Part shown: positions 57,356 through 64,000 of the stretch, in pieces
Position numbering within the stretch: position 1 is the first letter of the stretch
Layout: each line of letters starts with the position of its first letter
Assembly (NCBI RefSeq): GCF_032229285.1
Contig: NZ_CP135084.1
Coordinates: 1,860,001 to 1,924,000 of the forward strand
Direction of reading: 5' to 3'
Source: Rheinheimera sp. MMS21-TC3
Lineage (GTDB): Bacteria; Pseudomonadota; Gammaproteobacteria; Enterobacterales; Alteromonadaceae
Length of the DNA stretch: 64,000 nucleotides
Program-made: the position numbers and the translations under genes
The notes under the pieces: model-generated
What the model saw: the letters and a program-made list of their open reading frames with translations, nothing else
Told to the model about the DNA's origin: nothing
Database searches by the model: none

Positions 57356-57883
57356 TCACTTTTTCTTTAATTCTTGCAGTATAGCGAATGGATTGGGTTT
57401 TTCAGCTTCTTGCCCTAGGTCTCCAAAGCTCATATCCGCACTTTTTATTGCACAAAGTGCTTCATCATGCGTTGGGAACAAAGGTAGAGTCAAAATTAAC
57501 TCATCTTCCACTAACTGCCGTAAATTTATTTCGCCGTGGTCGTCTTTCTCGATCACGTCATAGCACTCTGGGATATTTTCCAAATCTGCTTCGTCATCCG
57601 ATTTAATCGGTGTGTATGCAAAATTGCAGTCTAACGAAACAGCCATGGGTTGACCACAGCGCTCGCAGCTTACACTCACTTCACAAGAAGCACTACCCTG
57701 TAAAACAGTTAGGCCTTGTTGGTCAGTACCGCATTCAATTCGTACCGCTACATGCTCTTGCGATGTTAGCAAGCTCTCATTTAATCGAGTTAATGTTTCT
57801 GAAGCATAATAGCCTTCATACTCTGAGCGTTTTTGCGCTGCTTTAACCAGATTTAAGGTAACGGGCATTTTTACTTTTTGCAT
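57356..57883 (-). CDS. yceD: YceD, 23S rRNA accumulation protein (DUF177)
   Basis: A 175-residue DUF177 protein. It starts [10 protein letters not shown], has the C-E-R-C-G-Q-P metal-binding-like pair near 79-85, acidic stretches and the ending A-D-M-S-F-G-D-L then [12 protein letters not shown], as E. coli YceD (173 residues). It is required for normal 23S rRNA levels, and its link to rpmF is widely conserved. The open frame extends to 57988, but the family N-terminus is at the ATG at 57883, even though its ribosome site is weak. Confidence 0.93.
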   Translation of the reverse strand: MQKVKMPVTLNLVKAAQKRSEYEGYYASETLTRLNESLLTSQEHVAVRIECGTDQQGLTVLQGSASCEVSVSCERCGQPMAVSLDCNFAYTPIKSDDEADLENIPECYDVIEKDDHGEINLRQLVEDELILTLPLFPTHDEALCAIKSADMSFGDLGQEAEKPNPFAILQELKKK

Positions 57884-58012
57884 AAGGCGCGCATCATATA
57901 GAAGCCCCCCTTTACTGTCAAAGGGTTCAGGCAGATTTTTACGTTTTTTCTCGCTGTCAATGACCTTTACCGTTATAGTAAGCATCAAAAAACAGTGAGA
58001 ACCTAATTATCA

Positions 58013-58615
58013 ATGACCCAAACCACTATACCCAAACTTTGGCTAGCATCAACCTCAGAGTATCGTAAAGCTATTTTGAGTAAGCTAACAAAGAACTTTA
58101 GCTGCCAAAATCCTAATATAGATGAAACAGTGCATCGGCATGAATTAGCATCAACACTAGTCAGTCGACTTGCTTTGGCCAAAGCCCAAGCGGTTGCCGC
58201 AACCTTATCAGAAGGCCTAGTCATTGGTTCTGATCAAGTTGCCTTGTTTCAGGGCGCTATTATCGGCAAACCACACAGCTTTGACAAGGCAATTGCACAA
58301 CTTCAGCGTTTTAGTGGCCATAAAGTACAGTTTTTAACCGGGCTAGCCGTTATTAATGTTGCCGATAACAGTATACAGCAACATATTGAATACTTTGACG
58401 TCTGGTTTAGAACTTTAACTGATAGCGAAATTATTCGTTATGTTGAAAAAGAACAACCTCTAGATTGCGCCGGCAGCTTTAAAGTTGAAGGCTTAGGTAT
58501 CGCCTTATTCGACAAATTAAGTGGTGATGATCCTAATAGCTTAATTGGCTTACCCCTTTTAAAATTAAACCATATGCTAATTAATGCCGGTTATAACGCT
58601 CTAATAGCTGACTAG
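58013..58615 (+). CDS. yceF: Maf-like nucleotide pyrophosphatase YceF
   Basis: A 200-residue Maf/HAM1-type enzyme of the YceF subgroup (7-methyl-GTP preferring in E. coli). Marks: L-W-L-A-S-T-S-E-Y-R near 9-18, the V-D-E-T equivalent I-D-E-T-V-H-R near 38-44, I-G-S-D-Q-V-A near 73-79, G-K-P near 87, and D-C-A-G-S-F-K-V-E-G-L-G near 152-163. It is divergent from yceD. Its stop is 14 bases from the convergent HAD gene. Confidence 0.93.
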   Translation: MTQTTIPKLWLASTSEYRKAILSKLTKNFSCQNPNIDETVHRHELASTLVSRLALAKAQAVAATLSEGLVIGSDQVALFQGAIIGKPHSFDKAIAQLQRFSGHKVQFLTGLAVINVADNSIQQHIEYFDVWFRTLTDSEIIRYVEKEQPLDCAGSFKVEGLGIALFDKLSGDDPNSLIGLPLLKLNHMLINAGYNALIAD

Positions 58616-58629
58616 CTAAAATAAGCATT

Positions 58630-59280
58630 TTACAACACCTTAAGCAATTCAGGTATCGAATCTATTATGGCTTTAGGTGCATACTGGCTTAATATATCTC
58701 GGCCATGCACACCATGGGTAATACCAATCCGCGGCATGGCAATAGTTTGCGCCATTTTCATATCATGACTAGTATCACCCACCATCACAGCTTGGGCGGC
58801 TGGAATATCAAGTTGCTGCAGAATTTGTTCAAGCATATCGGGATGGGGTTTAGATTGCGCCTCATCAGCACAACGACTAGTATCAAAATAGGCTGCCAAG
58901 CCGGTTTCAGCAAACATTCTTTGCAAGCCTTTACGGGCTTTACCTGTGGCGACAGCAAGTTTTACGTTCTTATCTTTAAGCTGCTGCAACACTTGTTCAA
59001 CGCCATTAAATAAAGGCGTTGGCGTAGTGTCATATTCTAAATATTGTTGACGATAATGGTTAAATAATTGCTGCCGCTGCGTTTGGCTTAATCCAGGAAA
59101 TAAAATATCAAAAGCCGGATCTAAGCTAATACCAATAATTTGCTTAACAGCGAAATCTGAGGGTACAGGCAACTTTGCTAAACGAGCTGCAGCTTGCATA
59201 GACGAAACAATACGACCAATAGAGTCCATAACTGTACCGTCCCAGTCAAAAATAACTAAAGAGACGTCTGCTTGTTGCAT
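58630..59280 (-). CDS. HAD-superfamily phosphatase (phosphoglycolate phosphatase-like)
   Basis: A 216-residue HAD-IA hydrolase. Motif I is F-D-W-D-G-T-V-M-D near 10-18, the motif II region is V-A-T-G-K near 110, and motif IV is M-V-G-D-T-S-H-D near 164-171. Such genes commonly follow rluC in gammaproteobacteria, but the substrate is not established. I start at the ATG at 59280, which has AAAGG five bases upstream; an in-frame ATG at 59295, two bases past the rluC stop, is the alternative. Confidence 0.88.
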   Translation of the reverse strand: MQQADVSLVIFDWDGTVMDSIGRIVSSMQAAARLAKLPVPSDFAVKQIIGISLDPAFDILFPGLSQTQRQQLFNHYRQQYLEYDTTPTPLFNGVEQVLQQLKDKNVKLAVATGKARKGLQRMFAETGLAAYFDTSRCADEAQSKPHPDMLEQILQQLDIPAAQAVMVGDTSHDMKMAQTIAMPRIGITHGVHGRDILSQYAPKAIIDSIPELLKVL

Positions 59281-59296
59281 AATAACCTTTGTCATT

Positions 59297-60250
59297 TTAT
59301 TTTTTGGTTAACCTCTCAAGCACTTGCTCTAACGCTGGTTCTAATGGCGCTTCAACCCTTAAGATCGTTTGCGTATTAGGGTGGATAAAACTTAAAATTT
59401 TAGCATGTAAGAATAAACGCTTAAGGCCAATTTTTTGCATTTGATTGCTAAAGTCGTTATCGCCATATTTATCATCACAAGCAATAGGATGGCCGCTAGA
59501 GGCCGTATGCACGCGTATTTGATGAGTGCGGCCTGTTACCGGAAAGGCTTCAACTAAAGTGCCCTCTTGGAAACGTTGTAAAATGCGAAACCGTGTTTCA
59601 GAGGCTTTACCATTAACTTCATCAACACGCACCACCCGCTCGCCAGATTGCAACGTGTTTTTATTTAAAGCATCGGTAACTTTACGTACTTTACTGTCCC
59701 AGTCTCCTGCGACTAAAGCAACATACTTCTTCTCTACTGTTTTATCGCGTAACTGAGCATGTAAATGGGTTAATACTGAGCGCTTTTTAGCAATAAGTAA
59801 GCAACCAGAGGTATCACGATCTAACCTATGCACTAATTCTAAATGCTTTGCTAAAGGCCGCAAGGCTCTTAAGGCTTCTATCACGCCAAACTTTAAACCA
59901 CTGCCGCCATGTACCGCCATGCCTGAAGGTTTGTTTAAAACAATTAAATCGTTATCTTCAAATAAAATATGTTGTTCTAAGTTTTTCACTAAAGATAATT
60001 TTACTGAAATAGGTTCACTTTCAGCAGCGATGGTTAAAGGTGGGATTCGAACAGAATCCGCCTGTTGTAATTTATACTCAGGTTTAACCCGTTTTTTGTT
60101 AACCCGTACCTCTCCTTTGCGTAAAATACGGTAAATAACACTTTTAGGCACACTTTTTAGCCGTGCAATTAAAAAATTGTCTATTCGTTGGCCAATAAAA
60201 TCGTCTTCAATTTCAACAATTTGTATAGGTAGTTTGATTTCATCAGTCAT
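59297..60250 (-). CDS. rluC: 23S rRNA pseudouridine synthase RluC
   Basis: A 317-residue RluA-family enzyme. An N-terminal S4 RNA-binding domain (R-I-D-N-F-L-I-A-R-L-K near 22-32) precedes the catalytic domain, whose aspartate is in H-R-L-D-R-D-T-S-G-C near 142-151; G-R-T-H-Q-I-R-V-H near 242-250 is the second motif. RluC modifies positions 955, 2504 and 2580 of 23S rRNA in E. coli. It is divergent from rne, a conserved arrangement. Confidence 0.95.
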   Translation of the reverse strand: MTDEIKLPIQIVEIEDDFIGQRIDNFLIARLKSVPKSVIYRILRKGEVRVNKKRVKPEYKLQQADSVRIPPLTIAAESEPISVKLSLVKNLEQHILFEDNDLIVLNKPSGMAVHGGSGLKFGVIEALRALRPLAKHLELVHRLDRDTSGCLLIAKKRSVLTHLHAQLRDKTVEKKYVALVAGDWDSKVRKVTDALNKNTLQSGERVVRVDEVNGKASETRFRILQRFQEGTLVEAFPVTGRTHQIRVHTASSGHPIACDDKYGDNDFSNQMQKIGLKRLFLHAKILSFIHPNTQTILRVEAPLEPALEQVLERLTKK

Positions 60251-60284
60251 GGGATTTGAATACTCTACTAATATTACATTTAAG

Positions 60285-60737
60285 TTGCTATCGGTGGCTA
60301 ATTAGTGGGATAATCTTAACGCTAATTACGCCAAAATTGGCAATTAGGGCGCTCAAAGTAACATAAGAGAACTTGTGCGGCACCGTTAGGGGATGTGATC
60401 ATACCGAAATCGTTGCGAAAACCAACGTTTTTTATACCCCAAGCGTAAACCAAACGCCATTTGCCTGAGATAATGTTGCGTAATCTATTATCAAAAGCGG
60501 CAAAACATGGGTTCCAGTTAACCAGAGCATATAAAAAGATTTGCTATAACGCAGCGCTAAAAGCGATGTGTATCAGATATAAAAACGAAAACAGCATTAA
60601 CTGTAAAAGTTACAGTGACAATTTGATTTCCACAGACATTCCAGTCGTGAGACTGCATTAATTAGTGTTTGCAAAACATCTGAACACGCAGTGCCCTTTG
60701 GGTTGCGTTGTGGCTGTAAAGATACGAGTCAGCTACG
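60285..60737 (+). promoter_or_regulatory. Predicted rne promoter and long structured 5' leader
   Basis: The 487-bp gap between rluC and rne contains no credible gene. TTGCTA (60285-60290) and GATAAT (60309-60314), 18 bp apart, would start transcription near 60321, right at a bulged hairpin (60322-60347: CTAATT...AATTAG around GCCAA...TTGGC). CGTTG (60411-60415) and CAACG (60423-60427) followed by six T form a terminator-like structure. Smaller perfect hairpins are CTGTAA-AAG-TTACAG (60601-60615) and CAGTC-GTGA-GACTG (60642-60655). In E. coli the ~360-nt rne leader mediates autoregulation by RNase E; this leader is likely equivalent, though it shows little obvious sequence match. Confidence 0.55.
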
Positions 60738-63700
60738 ATGAAAAGAATGTTAATAAACGCTACGCAGGAAGAAGAAATCCGCGTGGCTCTGGTTGATGGC
60801 CAGAAGCTATATGATTTAGATATTGAAAGTCCAGGTCACGAACAAAAAAAATCAAATATTTATAAAGGCAAAATCACCCGGGTAGAACCCAGCTTAGAAG
60901 CCGCTTTTGTTGAATATGGTTCAGATCGCCATGGTTTTTTACCTTTAAAAGAAATTTCTCGCGAATATTTCCCTGCCAACTATAGCTTTGATGGTAGACC
61001 TAACATTAAAGAAGTGGTCAAAGAAGGCCAAGAAGTTATTATTCAAATTGATAAAGAAGAACGCGGCCAAAAAGGTGCAGCCTTAACGACTTTTATTAGT
61101 TTAGCCGGTTCTTATTTGGTATTAATGCCTAATAATCCACGTGCAGGTGGTATTTCTCGTCGCATTGAAGGTGATGAGCGCCAAGAGCTAAAAGATTCGT
61201 TAAATCAATTAGAAATGCCAGATGGCATGGGGTTAATTGTTCGTACTGCAGGTGTTGGCAAGTCATTTGAAGAATTAGAGTATGATTTAAATGCCCTAAT
61301 TAAACACTGGACTGCCATTACCGAAGAAGCTCAAAAACGCCCTTCTCCTTTTTTAATTCACCAAGAAAGTAACGTGGTATTTAGAGCCATTCGCGATTAT
61401 TTACGCCGTGATGTAGGTGAAATTTTAATTGATAATCCGGTTATATTTGAAGAAGCCAAAATTTATATTCAGCAGTTCCGCCCTGACTTTGCCCATCGCG
61501 TAAAGTTATATCAAGGCGATGTGCCCTTATTTATGCACTTTCAAATTGAGACCCAAATAGAATCAGCATTTCGCCGAGAAGTGCGCCTCCCTTCTGGTGG
61601 CTCTATCGTTATTGATAGCACAGAAGCGTTAACAGCTATAGATATTAACTCATCAAAAGCCACTAAAGGCTGTGATATAGAAGAAACCGCTTTTAATACT
61701 AATTTAGAAGCAGCTGATGAGATTTCACGCCAACTTAGGTTACGCGACTTAGGTGGCTTAATTGTTATCGATTTTATTGATATGACACCGGTTAAGCATC
61801 AACGTGAAGTTGAAAACCGCTTAAAAGATGCGGTAAAACAAGATCGCGCTAGAGTACAAATTGGCCGTATTTCCCGTTTTGGTTTATTAGAAATGTCACG
61901 GCAACGCTTACGTCCCTCTTTAGGTGACTCAGCAACTCATGTTTGCCCTCGTTGCCATGGCCGAGGCACTATTCGTAGTACAGAATCTTCAGCTTTGTCA
62001 ATTTTACGTTTAATTGAAGAAGAATCAATTAAAGATAATACAAGCCAGATCCATGCTCAAGTTCCGGTTGCGGTTGCCACTTATTTAATGAACGAAAAAC
62101 GTGAAGCGGTTAGGCGCATTGAAAAGCGGCAAGGAATTCGTATCTTTGTTATTCCGAACGAGCATTTAGAAACGCCAAACCATGAAGTGCTGCGAATTCG
62201 AATTGATGAAGAAATCGAAGATGTAAGTTACAACATGGTTAAAGCTCCTGATTCAACCACTAACCTATATCAACCTGCATCAGATGCCGTAAAAGAAAAG
62301 CCCGCTATTTCAGCCATTAATATAGCTAATAGCACGCCACCTCCGCCGGCAAAACAACCTGTATCAACAGAGAATACACAACCTAGCCTATGGCAGAAAA
62401 TTGCTAATTGGTTTAATAAACTCGTTTCTAGCGATACAGCAAAACAAGAGCCAGCTACAGAAACTAAACCCGCTAATAATCGTCAACAAGCGAATAAAGG
62501 CCGGCCATCTAATCGTGATAATCAACGAGATAAACCGCGGGAAAACGTACGGGAGAATAACCGTCGTCGTAACAATAAATCGCGTAATCGCAATGAAAGT
62601 GAGGAAGTTACAGCTACAGCGGTAAAAGATACAGCACCAACACAGCGTCCGGAGCGACAAACTCGCAGTCAGCAAGACTCGCGTCCAGCACGTAATAATG
62701 TTGAAACTAAAGCGCCTAACCCAGCTCCTGTTACTAAACCTGCAGTCACTGAAACAGCAGCTGCACCACAAAAAGTAGCAGAGCGCCGTCAACGTCGTAA
62801 TGCGCGTAAACCGGTACGTTTAGAACAGGCCGAAAAGTCTGTTGTAACACCAGCCATAGTTGCTTCTACTGAGACAGCTGCTAATACAGCGCCTTTAAAT
62901 GAAGAGCTCACTCAAGCCAACACTAAAGTAGAGCAAGCTGTTGACAACAAAACTACAGTTGATGTTAGTACAGAGCCTACTTCTGTAGATACAACAGTAA
63001 ACACTGCTGCAGTTGAAGCAGTTAATATAGAAGCTGAATCTACCGAGGCTACAACAGAACCTCGTGGCCGTAATCGCCGTTCTCCACGTCATTTACGTGC
63101 TGCTGGTCAAAAGCGTAAAAAAGAGCAAGAGCAAAATGAAACTACCACTAATGCTAATAATGCTACTGATCAAGCTTCAGAGCCTGCAGTTGAGCCAAGC
63201 CTAGATAAAGCGGTTACTACTAAAGAAACTCCAGCAGAAACTAATCCAGTATTAATTGATCCTATTAATACTGAAAGCGTAGCAGCTGAAAACCCAGCAA
63301 CCAATAACGTAGAAACCGAAAGCTTGGCAACTGAAAGCGCAGAAATTGAAAGCAGCGATAAAGTGACTAAGCCTCGTGGACGTCGTAAAGCACCGGCTAA
63401 ACAAGATCCTGAAGCTAGTATTGAGCCTGTTGTCACTGCGGTAAGTCCAGAAGCTTTAACTGAAAGCAGTGAAAATATAACTGCTGAAGTCAAAGCTGAA
63501 TTAGCACCGGCGGTTAATACTAAAACAGCTGAGCCTGCTAAGTCAGAGCCTACAGTTACAACTCCTGCTGTAACCGCTAAAACAGAAGCGGCTACAGCAT
63601 CAGATGAAGCCGTTAAAGCTGATAGTAATATGACTGAAGCAACAGCTAAACCTGCAGCAAAAGCCGCTACAAGTCGCTATGCGCAAATGGTAGTAGCTAC

Positions 63701-63884
63701 CATGACTAAAGCTGTTGCTGAAGAGTCAGAACCTACGCCAGAAAAGCTAGCTCCAGAAGCTAAACCGGCTGTAGAGCGCCCTGTTGTTGCTAGTTCGCAA
63801 CGACAAGCAGGCTCAGCTTTTGCCCGTCAAGTAGTAACAGCGCCGATGACAAAAGCATCGACTAAAGATGACGAAGCAAACTAA
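60738..63884 (+). CDS. rne: Ribonuclease E
   Basis: A 1048-residue endoribonuclease and degradosome scaffold. The catalytic half (1 to ~520) starts M-K-R-M-L-I-N-A-T-Q, has an S1 domain at ~36-120, the DNase I-like site with D-I-N-S-S-K near 303 and D-F-I-D-M near 346, and the zinc link C-P-R-C-H near 404. The C-terminal half is low-complexity: a helix like the membrane-targeting segment (W-Q-K-I-A-N-W-F-N-K-L near 553-563), arginine-rich RNA-binding patches, then Ala/Thr/Glu/Pro repeats and a conserved-looking tail with R-Y-A-Q-M and A-F-A-R-Q-V. It begins mRNA decay and matures rRNA and tRNA. Confidence 0.97.
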   Translation: MKRMLINATQEEEIRVALVDGQKLYDLDIESPGHEQKKSNIYKGKITRVEPSLEAAFVEYGSDRHGFLPLKEISREYFPANYSFDGRPNIKEVVKEGQEVIIQIDKEERGQKGAALTTFISLAGSYLVLMPNNPRAGGISRRIEGDERQELKDSLNQLEMPDGMGLIVRTAGVGKSFEELEYDLNALIKHWTAITEEAQKRPSPFLIHQESNVVFRAIRDYLRRDVGEILIDNPVIFEEAKIYIQQFRPDFAHRVKLYQGDVPLFMHFQIETQIESAFRREVRLPSGGSIVIDSTEALTAIDINSSKATKGCDIEETAFNTNLEAADEISRQLRLRDLGGLIVIDFIDMTPVKHQREVENRLKDAVKQDRARVQIGRISRFGLLEMSRQRLRPSLGDSATHVCPRCHGRGTIRSTESSALSILRLIEEESIKDNTSQIHAQVPVAVATYLMNEKREAVRRIEKRQGIRIFVIPNEHLETPNHEVLRIRIDEEIEDVSYNMVKAPDSTTNLYQPASDAVKEKPAISAINIANSTPPPPAKQPVSTENTQPSLWQKIANWFNKLVSSDTAKQEPATETKPANNRQQANKGRPSNRDNQRDKPRENVRENNRRRNNKSRNRNESEEVTATAVKDTAPTQRPERQTRSQQDSRPARNNVETKAPNPAPVTKPAVTETAAAPQKVAERRQRRNARKPVRLEQAEKSVVTPAIVASTETAANTAPLNEELTQANTKVEQAVDNKTTVDVSTEPTSVDTTVNTAAVEAVNIEAESTEATTEPRGRNRRSPRHLRAAGQKRKKEQEQNETTTNANNATDQASEPAVEPSLDKAVTTKETPAETNPVLIDPINTESVAAENPATNNVETESLATESAEIESSDKVTKPRGRRKAPAKQDPEASIEPVVTAVSPEALTESSENITAEVKAELAPAVNTKTAEPAKSEPTVTTPAVTAKTEAATASDEAVKADSNMTEATAKPAAKAATSRYAQMVVATMTKAVAEESEPTPEKLAPEAKPAVERPVVASSQRQAGSAFARQVVTAPMTKASTKDDEAN

Positions 63885-63921
63885 GCTAATGTAATTGCTC
63901 TATTAGTCTAAACCTTAAATT

Positions 63922-63952
63922 AAAAAGCCAGTTGAAATAACTGGCTTTTTTT
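63922..63952 (+). terminator. Intrinsic terminator of rne
   Basis: AAAAAGCCAGTT (63922-63933) and AACTGGCTTTTT (63939-63950) form a 12-bp stem with a 5-nt loop followed by T residues, 38 bases past the rne stop. The remaining bases to 64000 show no feature. Confidence 0.92.
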
Positions 63953-64000
63953 ATGGCTTGACCAATGTCAAGTAAAGTCATAACGTTAATAACTTCAGTA

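Noticed and set aside
60461..60661. 66-codon open frame in the rne leader
   Set aside because: No ribosome site, no recognisable composition or motif, and it spans hairpins expected in the leader RNA; chance frame.
62388..63493. Several antisense open frames within the 3' half of rne
   Set aside because: They arise from the low-complexity Ala/Thr/Glu repeats read on the other strand and resemble no protein.

Overview
The window reads as chromosomal DNA of a gammaproteobacterium of roughly 40% GC, most likely in the Alteromonadales (Rheinheimera/Alishewanella-like by gene content, which is inference). The content is almost entirely core metabolism and housekeeping. I see no phage, plasmid, transposase, CRISPR array, rRNA or tRNA. 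Gene density is high and most neighbours overlap or lie within a few bases of each other.

Layout. 1-749 holds the N-terminal part of an AgcS amino-acid:Na+ symporter that runs off the left edge. 957-1437 holds a small coiled-coil protein and the cell-division protein ZapA. 1492-4816 is PEP synthase with its divergent regulatory kinase/phosphorylase PpsR. 4889-6862 holds a type II DAHP synthase and a low-molecular-weight tyrosine phosphatase. 7002-11556 is a four-gene unit: a CsgD/VpsT-like LuxR regulator, a MoxR ATPase, a DUF58 protein and a TgpA-type transglutaminase. 11521-18900 holds a TIGR02647 protein, a secreted tricorn-like protease, a class V aminotransferase, a YjdM/PhnA zinc-ribbon protein, a luciferase-like oxidoreductase and HtpX. 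18979-24145 is the biotin locus, bioBFCD divergent from bioA. 24160-33168 holds a membrane protein, AsnS, a nitroreductase, FadH, SppA, AnsA and a cysteine-synthase-like enzyme. 33292-39512 holds a 896-residue DUF349 coiled-coil protein with YeaC and a zinc-ribbon protein, an Nna1-like M14 carboxypeptidase and a long-form GAPDH.

39648-46906 is a methylcitrate-cycle operon transcribed leftward: GntR regulator, prpB, prpC, acnD, prpF, msrB. It converts propionyl-CoA to pyruvate and succinate. Its promoter region carries two matching palindromes and a consensus-like promoter. A 236-bp structured element sits between acnD and prpF.

47208-57883 is a long leftward run: yceD, rpmF, plsX, fabH, fabD, fabG, acpP, fabF, then (after a terminator) pabC, mltG, tmk, holB, pilZ, tatD. 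It couples fatty-acid/phospholipid initiation to ribosome, nucleotide, replication and cell-wall functions. 58013-63884 holds yceF (Maf), a HAD phosphatase, rluC and, after a structured leader of about 420 nt, rne (RNase E).

Most noteworthy: the MITE-like or structured element inside the prp operon, the two-palindrome prp control region, the rne leader with a 5' hairpin and an internal terminator-like structure, a seven-copy GTGTTAA tandem repeat after asnS, and the LuxR-MoxR-DUF58-transglutaminase unit. I found no clear evidence of a wholly new biological system. Start codons were re-chosen for many genes on Shine-Dalgarno position and family N-termini.
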